DNA of 64,000 bases from Oscarella lobularis (GCF_947507565.1 NC_089184.1:1364001-1428000); one strand, 5' to 3'. Positions 1 through 15,429 are shown, numbered from the stretch's first letter. Program-made: numbers and translations. The notes: a model not told the origin generated them from the letters alone.

Positions 1-38
1 TCACATTTCGCTGGTTTTTTGCTACAAGAACTGTCGCC

Positions 39-3899
<3,861 letters not shown>

Positions 3900-3987
3900 C
3901 CAACTTCGGAGGACACGAATAGTAGTACTGCTTGCTTACGTTATACGGGGCCTAAGCAGTTGGTGTCTTCTACCTTCTACAGTACGA

Positions 3988-5480
3988 ATGGCCTCTTCAA
4001 GTCTCTCATCTCGCGGTAGACCGTCGTGGATTGTGATCGGTCTTCTAATCGCCTCCATCGCTCTGGGCTATCTCTACTATTCCGTCTCGCTGTCCAAAAC
4101 AAAGCTCCAAGCGGAACTGTTGTCGCTGCGCGAAGCGAAGTCGTTGTCGGATCACACATTGGCCCATATTCGCGAACGGGTCGAACTGTCGAGGAAAGAA
4201 TATCGCGCGACGACCGAAAAATACGAACGCGAGCGCGTCGACGCGCAGCGATCTCGACAAGCATCCGAAGCGGAACTGAAGAGCAAACTTTCGCAGGCGA
4301 TAGGCGAAGTCGAAGAAAAGTCGAGTCGAATCGCCCAACTGAGCGATACACTCGAGCGACACGTAGATTTGATCGCCGATCTGCGCATTCGAAATACGAC
4401 GCTGAGCAGACGCCATGTGAGACAGACAGAAGGGGGACCCTCTCTTTCTCAAATCGTTGAAACTCGCTTTTCTTGATATCGTTTGCAGGAGATGCTTGCA
4501 GAAGAGCTGAAGACGGCTCAGAAGAGGTATACGGAGATCAAAGAGGAGCTGAACGAGAGAAATGTATTTGTGCAAGACATTACTCGTGAGGAGACGCCAC
4601 TGCTCTAAAGAGATGGTAACATAAGTTTTGCTGTAGAGGAGAAAGTGAGAATCACGCAGATGCTTCGCGATATAAAGGGAAAGTGTCAAACGGCCGTTGA
4701 ACAACTGTACGTGTTAACTCGTTATTTGTTTGATTATTGTTGAGGTTTATGTCTTGAAGGAACGAGTGCCATAAGCAGATGGAGGAGAACTTGAAGAACG
4801 CTGTGAGTAAGGAAACTGATATTTCCGACCCTGTAGATGGCAAGGAAACTGGAGAAAAGAAGGATGAACCTATGAAAGAGGAAAAGGAAGAAGTCGAAAA
4901 TACTGGGGGTGAGACGGTGCAACACGAGAATGACAAAACGGGCAATGAAGAAGCAGACTCGCTTGAGGCACAAATCAAGGCCTTGACTCAGACTGAAGAG
5001 AATGAAGCATCCAAGCTTGATTTGGAAAATAAGTTGATTGAAGAAGAAGAGGAAAAGGTCGCTTCAGAGGAAAAAATAGACGAAACGATGAAAGAAAACG
5101 CCGAAGTGGAGGAGCAACAGGCAGAGAAAAAGGAAATCGAAGAAATCAAGATGGAGGAGGAGGAAGAAAAGAAACAATTGGAAAATGCAGAGACTGAAGG
5201 CGATACACTAGCAAGGTTAGAAAAGGATATAGACGACGACGGAACTCAAGAGGGAGGCAAATTCAAAGAAGATCCAGGATATGAAGAAGAGGAAGAAGAA
5301 AACGACGCGGATAAAGAGGAAGAGGAGGAGACGCTATACGAGGATGAGGACGAGGACAAGGAAGAGAACGAGAACGAGGACGAGAACGAGAACGAGGATG
5401 AGAACGAGAACGAGGATGAGAACGAGAACGAGGATGTCAACGAGAACGAGGACAATGATTACGAGGAAGAACAAATTTAA
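3988..5480 (+). CDS. GOLM1/CASC4-family type II Golgi membrane protein with acidic tail
   Basis: The predicted product begins MASSSLSSRGRPSWIVIGLL, with a short basic cytosolic tail and one uncleaved hydrophobic segment at about residues 13-30. That is a type II membrane anchor. A long coiled coil follows (about residues 35-145), which is the GOLM1/CASC4 arrangement. The first exon ends at 4416 and the second starts at 4489 (EMLAEELKTAQKRYTEIKEE). Smaller exons follow, then a long final exon from about 4770. That exon encodes a highly acidic E/K/D region ending in repeated ENENED units and a stop at 5478-5480. Human family members also have an acidic lumenal tail, but the near-perfect repeat here is lineage-specific. 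The protein probably resides in the Golgi and may be cleaved and secreted. The family call rests on layout and coiled-coil similarity more than on strict motifs. It is convergent with SPG21, 60 bp apart. Confidence 0.65.
5361..5450 (+). repeat. 18-bp coding minisatellite (ENENED) in GOLM-like tail
   Basis: Tandem units of gagaacgagaacgagga(c/t) repeat about five times and encode Glu-Asn-Glu-Asn-Glu-Asp blocks at the C-terminus of the GOLM-like protein. The units are almost identical, which suggests recent slippage. Confidence 0.9.
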
Positions 5481-5540
5481 TAACCCAAAACAATCCCATG
5501 CTGCATGTAGTGAAAAGGTTGGTTCTTCTGCTGTTGCTGC

Positions 5541-6853
5541 TTAGGAGAACGCTGCGACAGCCGCTTCAGCCTGTTCCGTCTCGCCGTCCTCTTCGCCGTC
5601 CTCTTCGCCATCGGACACGTCGACGTCATCACATGGTTCAGGTGTTTTGGCGTCCGCGTGCTTTGCTCGGTACTTTGTGTCGTCGAACACCCGTAAGTGG
5701 AGCTGCAATAGTAAAATAACCACTACTCCCCCTCCAAAAGCGTTTTCCTTACGTTGAGATGCATATTCACTTCCGAGCCTCGGCTCAAATAAGGAAAATT
5801 GCCCCCTGATTTCAGGTGAGCTCGTTTTGCATTCGGATAGCATTTGTAGAGGTCTTCTTTGACAGAAGCCGTCAGCGCAGAATCGTCAAACACCTGAAAA
5901 CGAAAAAAAATCAAAACTCCGTTGACTAACAAAACGACACTGACATCCATAATGGTTATTGAGACGTCACGAAGCTTCTGCGGCTCGACGTACGCACTCG
6001 TACAATTGAGAGTCATCCGAGAGGCAAGTTGTGACCGTTCAAGATTCTCAAGCTAATATATAAATAAATGTTCAGCGTTTCTTTGATTGAAGTTTCAAAT
6101 TAGAAGTCCCAACGTACTCGCTCAACAATGAAGTCAGTCGAGTCGGTAATGAGTGGCTCCGTCTCGTGGCTGGGCATATTGCTAAGAATCATTCGTTTGA
6201 GCACAAACGACGGCATCGCCCAGAAACTGTCGAAAAAAGTTCGATAAAAAAAAAGAATGCCAGGCAAATCCAGCAAATCCCCGGCCTACAATGTGGACGA
6301 GACTTTTCGTCGAAAGACGGTGGTGTCGCTGAACGCATTACAGAGAAAAAGCGACTCGACGCGCGGACTCTTGTACGTATACTCGGCGAATTTCTGAGCG
6401 AGAAAACCGCCCAGCGACGCCCCAAAGATATGAACCTTGAGAAAAACTCGCGGATGCCATAATATGGAGCAACGCTCACGCTAGAGGACCTTATCGAATT
6501 GGAGGTGATCCAACAGCTGACGAAAGCTGCGGCACCATTCGTCGTGTTTCCAAATGGGCGGATAATCGACGGCGACGACGCGATAGCCGTACGCCGACAA
6601 GCCGAGAAGTTGCTTGTAGAACGTGTCCGCCGTTCCGCTCGCCGGCGCTAGGCAAATGAGCGGACAGCGCACCGATTTCGGACCCGTGTCGTAGACGAGC
6701 CACGGGTGCTCGCTGTTCGGATCCAAGGTGAGCTAGGACGAAAATAAAGGCGAGTGTTCGAGTGCGAGCGCGCGAAGAGCGATTTCGTACTCGCTGCAAG
6801 GGAATGGAGCGTCGGAAACTCGTGTATTCCTCTGATCTGCTCAGAGCCGACAT
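5541..6853 (-). CDS. SPG21: Maspardin (SPG21), alpha/beta-hydrolase-fold endosomal protein
   Basis: Seven exons can be joined on the minus strand. They are [40 protein letters not shown]...[22 protein letters not shown] (split here); [76 protein letters not shown]...SGGNFPYL; and an acidic tail ending VAAFS. Each matches the order of human maspardin, including the GASLGG nucleophile-elbow position. Maspardin binds CD4 and localises to endosomes and trans-Golgi; loss in humans causes Mast syndrome. The start at 6853 is the first ATG in the exon carrying the family SxxYxxFRxxxPL motif. The start codon lies 55 bp from that of NDUFS4 on the other strand. The acidic C-terminal tail ([14 protein letters not shown]) is longer than I recall for vertebrates. 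Confidence 0.93.
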
Positions 6854-6908
6854 GAAAAAAAGGAACTGCGTTCGTCTCCGGGACACTGTTTGGTTGTACG
6901 GGTTTGCG
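6854..6908. promoter_or_regulatory. 55-bp shared spacer between SPG21 and NDUFS4 start codons
   Basis: Only 55 bp separate the two divergent ATGs, so the genes very probably share a bidirectional promoter whose transcription start sites overlap the opposing 5' exons. No TATA box is visible. Confidence 0.55.
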
Positions 6909-7509
6909 ATGGCCGCTGGTGTTGTTCGTCTCTTTCGTCTCGTTTCGACGCCCGGCGCTCTGCTGGGTGGTGTCAGACGCGTCAACACGGCTCTCTCGGA
7001 GACGACGAAGAAGGCGAACCTGGTCGAGGTCCCCGAAGAGGCGACGGGACAAATAAGCCCGTTGACGGGATTTCCCGACGAGCACATGCGCCGAGTCGTC
7101 CGAATCTACTCGCCGTCGAAGAACGCGATGCAATCGGGAACGAATGCGGCTCGCGGTTGGCGTCTCGAATTCGACAATCAGCAGCGATGGGAGAATCCTC
7201 TCATGGGATGGGCGTCAAGGCGAGTAGAATGTCGAGAGCTCAGATTTAAAAAATGAAGAAAACGTACCCCTTTTTTGCAGTGCTGATCCCATTTCAAATC
7301 TCCACATCGACTTCGATACACAAGAAGAGGCGATTTGCTTTGCAGAGAAAAACGGTAGAAGAAGCATTTCTCATATTGACGTCGTGTTCGAATGAGTTTT
7401 CTAAGGGTGGATGTATGAAGTGGACAAGGCTCGAGCGCCGACACCCAAACAAAAGTCGTACGGTGCCAACTTTTCATGGAACAAAAGAACGAGGGTGCCC
7501 ACAAAATAG
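6909..7509 (+). CDS. NDUFS4: NDUFS4, 18 kDa subunit of mitochondrial complex I
   Basis: Three exons encode the accessory complex I subunit that stabilises the NADH-dehydrogenase module. The N-terminus [20 protein letters not shown] is Arg-rich, Ala/Leu-rich and acid-free, as expected for a mitochondrial presequence. The core reads [18 protein letters not shown] and [11 protein letters not shown], then across an intron [18 protein letters not shown] and AICFAEKNG. The last exon (7406-7509) gives [20 protein letters not shown] and [13 protein letters not shown] with a stop at 7507-7509, the canonical C-terminus. The first intron joins AAG to gcgagt at 7220 and ends ttttttgcag at 7280. The reading frame and protein match both require a GC-AG intron. 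The second intron (7355-7405) is a normal GT-AG intron. The gene is complete. Confidence 0.95.
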
Positions 7510-7622
7510 AACGAAAAAACAAACATGCCGCATGACAGAAAAAAAGGCAAGTGATGAATCTGTGTAAAAAAGTAAATAAGCAAACAGTTCACACTGAGAA
7601 GGACGATAAACGAGGAATGTTG

Positions 7623-10600
7623 TTAGTAGACCCATCCAATCCTTTTCTCTGCGGCCAATTTTTCCGACTTGGGTCCTTGGGGTCCTACTTGATCCATGCT
7701 AATGGGCTTGAATCCCAGTTTTAAGGCGGGAGAATCGGGACTGAGTTTAGTGAAGTCAAACGATTCTGGGTCAGTAAATTTGGGATCGGTTAGCATCGAG
7801 TGCTGATCTTTTCCCTCAGCTTGCCACTGTGGGAAAAAACTGGCATTTTAATTAAGATAATGGTATTTTAATTGAATCCCATGCCTGTTGGAATGTGACT
7901 GGTTTTTGTGTGGGCGGAAAAGTGATGTTGCCCTTGTCCGTTGTGCTCCAGTAGACGTTGCTGTCTACTGTCATATTCTGAAAGCCTGTGGGCATGGTAG
8001 TGCCAAGAGCCGTTCCGTTTTGAATGTACACCTAGGACATAGAAACGGGCTTGTCACGGATAAGGTTTTTAGAATAAGGAATCGCGTCACTATGTTTCTC
8101 ATGAACGTAAACGAGCTAAACGATCCCTGATCTCGTCCCGGAGGATGCTGCGAGGATCTCACAGCCACTTCGAGACTATTGATAAGGAAAATGTCAATTG
8201 GTAGTACAGTACTTTGAATGGGAGTTTCTGACCAGCCTCCTTCTCCAGCGCAGCTAACGTGATGGGGAAAAGCGATAACGTTGTTTTGAAATAAGTTATT
8301 CTCTCCGTAATGCTTGAGAGTGGAGAAAGAACTGGTATACTTACGTACGTACGAGAGTGGGATTCTTGTCGGTTACCTGATGAATTCCGGCTGATTTAGT
8401 GTGGTATCTGCCCGTTAGCAAAATAGAAAGATGTTCGCAGCATTGACCGAAGATGTACTTACGCGATATTATTTTGAATAGTGATATTGCTACTCCCTTC
8501 GTCTGTGTACCATCCCCACCCGCCGTAATTGTAGCTGACCACGCTGTAGCACAAATTATTGTCCAGCTAACGACATAGAAAAAAATTCGTCCTTAGTCTG
8601 ACAATTAGGGGACCTCGAGTGTCAATACCATTGACCCGGCTTGCTTTCCCAGAGAATAGATGCAGCCCATGTCGCTTAGCACGCCTTTTCCGATGTTGTA
8701 GATCTCGTTGAATCCGAGATAATTAGAATACGTGCTCGTGTCGGCGTATCTGTGCAAGCAGTTCGCCTCTGACGATAGGATTTGGTCACAGTCGCGAGGC
8801 ATAGACTGATTACCCCCATGTCCACCCAATAGATATCCCCGTGTAGTTGAAATCGTGGATGAGATTGTGGGTTAAAGTATTATTGCCGGACTCTTGTAGC
8901 AGAATACCGCATCCCTGACCCAACGTTTCATAAAAAAAAACCGTACGAGCGAAAACGGATATTTACCATCTGATAGAAGTGTCCTCCGTCTTCCAAGATG
9001 GAATTTGTGATTGTTATCTGGCTGGTCATTTGATTTGCGTCGCTGACCACACCGTGAACAGCTAGGCCCCCCAAACTGTTTCATAGAGGAGACCGACGTT
9101 TTTGTTTCATTGTACCTTGAGCAACTCGAATTCCGCCCGCAGCGGAGTCGTAGACATGCGAATTGTTTACCGTGACGTACGACGATCCCTTGGACGGTGT
9201 AAAGAAACGCGAAATGATTCCACCTGAACCTTACCCCGTTGATCCACAGTGCATAGCCTCCCGTGTGCGCCAATGTAACCCCGTCAAGCGTCCAGTAACT
9301 ATAGTAGACGATTTATTCATAAAAGGTCGCTCGTCCGTATCGTAACGCTATTACCGAGCGCATTGCAAATTGATAGTTGCCGTTGTAAGAAAGCTTGCAG
9401 ATTGGTCGTCACAGCGACCTGCGAAGCAAACCGACGTGTCTACGGCGCTATACATGAAATTTATATTCCTGCCACAAGTGCACGTCAGTGTCGTTCGAGC
9501 ATGATAGAAAAACGTAGAGCATACATGAAATTGATATATTGGACGTAGTTTCCACTGGTAGCATTGCCATTAGAAGTGAGTATTTGCGTAATTGTGGGGA
9601 TGACCTATAAAAAACGTTCGGTATTTGACAGCGTGTCTAAGTCTTTCACAACCCTACCACTGGCATTTTAGTGAGATCTTCATTTGGATAGGAGTGATAG
9701 GTCAACATATGAGATGTCCTGTAAAAGAGCACATTAGAATTTTTCTCACTTTGTCTCCGACTTGCCTGTCATAGTAGAAAGTTCCCGGTTGAAGCATTTC
9801 GTAAATATTTTGCAAATAGAAACGATTGCCGCTAGCGGCGCCAGTAAATTGAGACGTAGTCGGATTTTGGAGATAGATAGTATTGTTATTCGAGTAGATT
9901 GCCTTGACTTGGTGAACCGACGCCGTCCTGCAGCCAAAATAGTCTTTCTCTTACATAAGATAAATAGGCAGCAGATTACCAGCTGTGATAGACCACTGCC
10001 TGAATTGCTTGAACATCGTGGTAGTCACTTTTGACCTATACAATGCCCACAACATAAAGTTTTATCTAAATGGTATGAGGTGCGTACCTGCCCTGGCTGA
10101 AAGACTATGAAATCGTCTACTAGATACGGCTGTTGAGGTCGTTTGTTGTTGAGAGGATACGAAAACTGAACTGTTCAAAAGTCAATAACCAGAGATTTGA
10201 AGTACGTCTCCCTTTCAACCTCCTTCGTTTCTTTCTCCAATTTTCACGTAGTGCATCATCGGCGTATGCGCCATTTCTCGTCGTTCCCCATCAACCCACA
10301 ATTGATAAAATGGCCTATCAAGAGCATCGATGCATCGTTTAGGAGGTGAGAGTCTCCCAACTTTGTTCCTTCAGGGAGAGTGGTCGTCCAGACGCCGCCG
10401 CTCTGCTTCCACCCGCTCACGACTTTGCCTCCAACGATATTAGCTTTCTACAAACAAAGGTAAGATACACGATTGTTTTCTTCTAAAAAGTGCCTGTCCG
10501 TACAGCATCTGCAGATGCTGACTGAAACGTGATTGGCGTCGTCTCGCCTCCTGACACGCTCGCGTCAAACGTGACCGTTGCATCGTTATTTGCATCGTAC

Positions 10601-10824
10601 ATTCCTGCCTGGAAGATGACGTCAACAGGGCCGTGCAGAGTTCCGCCGTGAGCTTTCTTCAGATCTCGGATGCCTTGCAAAGATCTGGAGAGCGACTTCC
10701 ATGGCTGGTCAGCACTTCCAGTATTGGAATCGTTTCCATTTGGAGACAAATGGAATGTGGTGGTCTGAGCTGAAATGCAGCGAGCAGCTGTGAGTATGCT
10801 GAGCAGCAGAGGGAGGAGCTTCAT
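7623..10824 (-). CDS. Secreted right-handed parallel beta-helix protein, GH141-like
   Basis: The gene starts MKLLPLLLSILTAARCISAQ, a clear signal peptide. HLSPNGNDSNTGSADQPWKS then matches the opening of bacterial right-handed beta-helix (pectate-lyase-fold) proteins. More than ten short introns interrupt it. Recognisable blocks include VDVIFQAGMYDANND, TPITFQSASADA, a GGKVVSGWK-type motif, LAHTGGYALWINGV near 9250, SDMGCIYSLGKQAGS near 8680, SYNYGGWGWYTDEGSSNITI near 8520, and a C-terminus FTDPESFDFTKLSPDSPALK ending KRIGWVY at 7623. This order (YTDEGSS, then DP...F.L...SPA) resembles glycoside hydrolase family 141-type proteins, which act on fucose- or xylose-containing glycans. The exact substrate cannot be told. 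It is presumably extracellular. Its start is 57 bp from that of LYAR. Confidence 0.75.
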
Positions 10825-10881
10825 GTCTGGGGTCACGTTTTCGCGAGGTATACTAACGTACGTTAGACGACGACGCCGAGC
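10825..10881. promoter_or_regulatory. 57-bp spacer between beta-helix gene and LYAR
   Basis: The divergent ATGs are only 57 bp apart. A shared bidirectional promoter is inferred. The spacer contains the repeated acgtacgtta string but no TATA box. Confidence 0.5.
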
Positions 10882-11981
10882 ATGGTCTTTTTTACGTGCA
10901 ACGCTTGCGGTCAATCGGTGAAAAAGAATCAGGTGGAAAAGCACTACAGAACGGAATGTCCGAACTGTGAATATCTCTCCTGCTTGGACTGTGGAACGGA
11001 TTTCTACGGAGATGACTACGTCCAGCACACGAGCTGCGTATCCGAAGCGCAAAAATATCAAGGAAAGCTATACAAAATGCCAGAGGGCGGCGTCTCAAAA
11101 GGAGAAAGAAAGCAGAAACAGTGGTTAGAGGTACAGTTCAGAGGGTAAAACCAATGGCGGTAGTAAATTGATTAATTATATTTTATAGCGCGTATCGTCT
11201 ATTACTTGCGCGAGCCCCCGGCTGCAGAATCTATTAGATAGGCTTTCAACTTTTGCTAATATACCCCGAAAAGAAGCTAAATTTCAAGTAAGGCTACTTG
11301 CTACCCTTGTATATGGTTTCATATTTGGGACGAGTAGAATTTTGCAAAAAATAGTCTGAAGATTTACGATCGAGAAACTCTTCAGGAATTGTGGAGAGTC
11401 TTTTCGGCAGCCAATGACACCACTCAAGTAGAAAGAGCACATGCAACGTCTGAAACCCGAGTACTTCTTTTCTTAGGTAGCTGCCGCTGCTGCTTCTATT
11501 ACGGAATCGAGCAAAGACGAGAAAAAGAAAGGACGGAAGCGAAAAACTCATGAAACCGGCGAAGAAACGGACAGCAAGAGACCAGATTTAGATACAGAAG
11601 ACGTGGCTGATGAGAAAAGTCCTCCAGGTACAGTAGAGCAAATCACCGCTCATTTTGTGAGAACCAACCAATAGCTACATGATTTCTAAAATTAATTGCA
11701 CGTAGCGAACTCCTCAAAGTTTCGTTGGTCCAAGGCAATTGTCAGCGTTCTTCAGCAGACCGAAGATCATACTTTGCCGGTGAAGAAACTGAGGAAAAAA
11801 GTAACGTCTTCGACTCTCTAGGGTGTCTACAGTATGTATTCGTTGTGCTCAGGTCTTGGCTGAATTTCGACATAGAACAGGAGCCGAAATGACGAAAAAA
11901 GATCAGATTGAACTATTCATGAGGAAACTGGGAAAGACGAAAAAACTCAGAGTGGAAAAAAATCAAGTCATGCTTAATTAG
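10882..11981 (+). CDS. LYAR: LYAR, zinc-finger nucleolar growth regulator
   Basis: Exon 1 (10882-11130) encodes MVFFTCNACGQSVKKNQVEK with two LYAR-type C2HC zinc fingers (CNACGQSVKKNQVEKHYRTEC, then CPNCEYLSCLDCGTDFYGDD). Exon 2 (11189-11287) encodes RVSSITCASPRLQNLLDRLS. Exon 3 (about 11337-11426) encodes NSLKIYDRETLQELWRVFSA. Later exons are lysine-rich (ESSKDEKKKGRKRKTHETGE) and end with the conserved winged-helix-like tail KFRWSKAIVSVLQQ...KKLRKKVLAEFRHRTG and a stop at 11979-11981. LYAR acts in the nucleolus in ribosome biogenesis and in chromatin regulation. All visible introns have GT/AG borders, and the gene appears intact. It is convergent with NSMCE4A, about 200 bp apart. Confidence 0.92.
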
Positions 11982-12178
11982 ATCACTAACAATTGAGCAT
12001 CTTATCTTAATCTATCAACTCAAAAAACACGTCTGAGATCTTGCCCTATGATCAGCTGAATTGTTCAGCAACATCAATGACGAGGCGGAATGAGAGGTTC
12101 TTTCAAATCAAAAGCCTCTTTTAGCTCCTAGAAACGTGAACGCAAGTCAAGTCTCGGACGAAATTGCAAGGAATACGT

Positions 12179-13531
12179 TCAATTAACCCGCCATTTCTTC
12201 ATAGTTAGAGTCACAATTGCCTGTTTCTTGGTGTGCACGGCGCCGTTGGAATCCTCTTCTGGCAGGGCTGCAAAGAAAAGAAGTTTGGATTATCAATGAT
12301 GTTGGTTGGAGCCACTCTATTAAGTTCTTACTTAGCCAAGGAAACAGGGGATAATCTTCGGTCTCAATGATGGCAACTTGACCTTCCTAAAGACGAAACT
12401 TTGTGATGTGAATCGGCCTAATGCTGAGGTGAGCTTACTTTGACAAGAAAAGAGAGATGAAACAAATTTTCAATAGTTCTTGTAAAGGAGTCGGGATCAA
12501 GAACAAATTGCCAATAAGAGACAATGCCTATTACATTACGCGAGAATGCTACTGTACTACAGGTATCGGAAATGAATCTAACCGTCATTGTCCCTGAGAA
12601 GGTCAAGTAAAACTCCGTGGATCCGCTCAACTTCTCTCGTCGTACCTTCTATTTGCTCTTCTTCTCCTCGTGCAACCTATCACAGTCACGATCAGTACAA
12701 TATCAGAGACTCCTTTCTAATGGGTCACCTGAGTCGGAACAGTTTTCTGACTACTATCGGGCATCGAACCAATCCTCTGCTTCCTCTCTCTGTTCTTTGC
12801 CGCTGGAGGAGGGGGAACGTCCAGTGAACCGTATCTTGACAAAAAAACCAATGGGCCATAATATAATTATAATTTTTAATTACAGATGTGTCATGGCAGG
12901 AACTGGGTACGAAAATTCTTCAACTTTCTTGCCCAGGGCAAGCCAATCGAAGCTTCCATCCCGTCCATTCTCCTCCTCATTATCATCGTCGAGTCGGTCA
13001 CCATAGCGACTAATCTAAAAATAATTTTATTTATTTATTTATTTTTAATTAGAGCGGCGCCCTGTACCAATTTCTCGGCGAATACGCTTGGGTCAAACGT
13101 ATAGGGACCCGTCTTGATCTCGTCTAGTCGCTCGCCGGCGTAATTTGTGACGACCTTCAGCGCTTGCGCGTCCAAACAGGAGGCTCGAGTGTCTCGGACT
13201 AACGTGCGTTCTCGTTGAAAAACGCCACCGTTTTGCGTCGTCTTTACCTTTTGTGAATAGATCGCTGATGTCTGAGAGAGCATTTTCGATGCCCCGTGCC
13301 TCTGGACGTGTGTAATCTTGACGAGTTTCTGCGATTTTCCGTCGCGCGTTAGGGCGAGACGAGAGGTTTTAGAGCTTTACCCGGTCGGGAAAGGTCCGAA
13401 AGGACGTTTCGATACTTCCTGCTCATGAGGCGACGGTTCGACGGGCTTGCCCATTCGTCGTTTTCTCTAGCTTCTGCCGCTTCTGCCGCTTCTGCTGCTT
13501 CTGCCGCTTCTGCCAGCCCCGCTTCTGCCAT
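12179..13531 (-). CDS. NSMCE4A: NSMCE4A/Nse4, kleisin of the SMC5/6 complex
   Basis: The C-terminal exons are diagnostic for Nse4. They read [12 protein letters not shown]-type sequence ([14 protein letters not shown] near 12450), then [17 protein letters not shown], then [16 protein letters not shown] with a stop at 12179-12181. These match the winged-helix C-terminal domain of the kleisin that binds the SMC5 head. Upstream exons give [20 protein letters not shown]-region sequence and [21 protein letters not shown] near 13100, the SMC6-neck binding region. An N-terminal exon encodes [15 protein letters not shown] near 13400. The start at 13531 adds a low-complexity [20 protein letters not shown] stretch from a short repeat. 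An internal Met at about 13435 (MSRKYRN) is an alternative. The complex acts in homologous recombination and chromosome maintenance. Confidence 0.85.
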
Positions 13532-13661
13532 CCTATGATCACGTGAACGGAGTGTCCCGAACGTGAGCGAACGCCCTGACGAACGAAACTTTATTCGGAT
13601 TTCTATCGACATAGAACAGAGCAGCAACAAGAAGAGTGCACGAAAAAGACGCGTCGCGACG

Positions 13662-13662
<1 letters not shown>

Positions 13663-13734
<72 letters not shown>
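13663..13734. repeat. (CA)36 dinucleotide microsatellite
   Basis: 72 uninterrupted bases of CA lie between the 5' end of NSMCE4A and the 3' end of the orphan secreted-protein gene. No interruptions suggests high mutability. Confidence 0.98.
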
Positions 13735-13736
<2 letters not shown>

Positions 13737-13742
13737 GCAGCG

Positions 13743-15348
13743 TTAGCCTCTAATGAAGACCCCAGCGAACAGCGGCGCAAGTAAGGCCAGTAAAACGCTT
13801 CCAGTAATTCCAGCTGCTCTACCAACCAGCGGCGGTGGATTTGGCAGAGGTCCGAAAGACGACGATTGTCCGAGGTCTGGAGGTATGACGCCGCCGCCGC
13901 TGCACGTCGGCAGTCCTGGAAGTTCCTTCGGCGCAGCCTTTAGGGTAGCGTAAAGTTCTTGCAAAGTAGTGTCCCATTGATCGATGGGAAAATCAATGTT
14001 CAAGTCTGGTAGATTGATGTCGGGAAGTGAGGGCAAAGGGAGACTGGTAGGAAGACCGAGGTAATCCAGCGCTTTGTTGACGAGACTGCTGAATATACTC
14101 AGCCCGCCGAGAATGTCGCGAATGCTGGCGCAAGCCACATTGAAAGGAAGACAGAGCTGGTGGTTGAGAGCCGTCCAAATGGGTCTAATTATGACGTCCA
14201 GATTTTCAAAGCTTGGTAGGACGGAGTTGAGACTATTCGTTACAGCCGTCACAGCCGTAACGAAAGTGTTTGTGACATAAGACTTTGCCTTGCCGATGGC
14301 GTCATTGATCGGCCCGATGACCTCGACGCACGTGGACACGGACTCCTTGACGGGAGTGACGGACACTTGAAAAGGTGTGACGGCTGTTTCGAGCAATGAT
14401 TCGGCGTTTGAATCGTCTAAATTTGCTATGCAGTCTCGGACCTCTTGAATGGTTTCGGAAGCAACTTCCGCCGCGCCGTCTAACCATTCCAACAATTCGA
14501 TGGCGTATTCGACGTAATCGTCGAGTTTTTCCAATTTGGGACGAATGATCTGTGCCTTCGATTCGAGAGCGTTGGCTTTACTTTTGGCACTCGTGACGGC
14601 TTTTTCCATGGCAGTGACACCCGGTTTAATGGCGGAAAAGATCTTGCCGATGTAGGGAATGACGGAGAAAGCGCTCACGGCCGTTTTCAGACGCGTGATG
14701 TACCCGGACAGTTTGTTGATGTTAGCCCGCGCGCTGCGGATTTTATGAAGAGCGTCGATTATCGTTTCAAGGCCGGATTTGCTCTCTCGTAGCTCGTCTT
14801 CGCACGCTCGCGATTTGATTACCACGACGTCCAAGTCGGCAATGACCGCGTCCGCTTTCGCTACACGGAGAAAGGTGTCTCTATTAGGGATATAGGTACA
14901 GTACGGAGGCGGGGTCTATAGAGGCGGGGTCGCGCTGGCTTACAATTACTGTAACATCTTTCGACGATCACCCGCGGCTTAACCGCCCGTAGCGGGGCCG
15001 CCACTGATACCAGTAAGGTTTAGGGTTGGTGTACGGTTAGGTACGTACTGTACAGGGAAAAACGCTTTTTCTAAGTCTGCACTGGGCGTAATTAATTAAG
15101 ACGTTGAAAAGGTATACTACGGAGGCGTGCACTAAGAAAACCGGCAGAGCCTGAGAGGTACGCATATACCGCCTCCGTACATGATCTCGAATTAAGAAAT
15201 TGCTCGAAAACGTACGCGTGTCTCTCCTTTGGATTGCGTGGCAATGCGTTAGACTTGGCGCCGAATCGCCACCGGTTACGAAGAAAAATAGCAACGCAAC
15301 TGTCAAGACGTGCAATGCCTGTCGCTGCCGCCTTGGTCCGATATCCAT
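13743..15348 (-). CDS. Orphan secreted protein, probably GPI-anchored; first exon tentative
   Basis: The large last exon (13743-14860) encodes about 370 residues. The first part is a set of amphipathic helices (LETIIDALHKIRSARANINK; VTAMEKAVTSAKSKANALES), then a central region rich in Val/Thr, then a leucine/proline stretch (LPLPSLPDINLPDLNIDFPI). The C-terminus is a Pro/Gly linker followed by hydrophobic ITGSVLLALLAPLFAGVF, typical of a GPI-attachment signal. The exon opens at an acceptor (tag at 14861-14863) in mid-frame, so an upstream exon is needed. A good candidate at 15348-15273 encodes a signal peptide (ALHVLTVALLFFFVTG) with a donor in the matching phase, although that donor is not a strong consensus. 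I do not recognise a family. A surface-exposed extended helical protein is inferred. Confidence 0.6.
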
Positions 15349-15429
15349 GGTGTGGTCTCTCTCTTATCTCTGGTGTGACGGTACGGGCTGTCTGTGTAGT
15401 GACGTATGTAAATGTTCATGTTAGTAGGT

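Noticed and set aside
13563-13784. (TH)n open frame through the CA microsatellite
   Set aside because: The frame is open only because CA repeats encode Thr-His. It has no flanking coding evidence.
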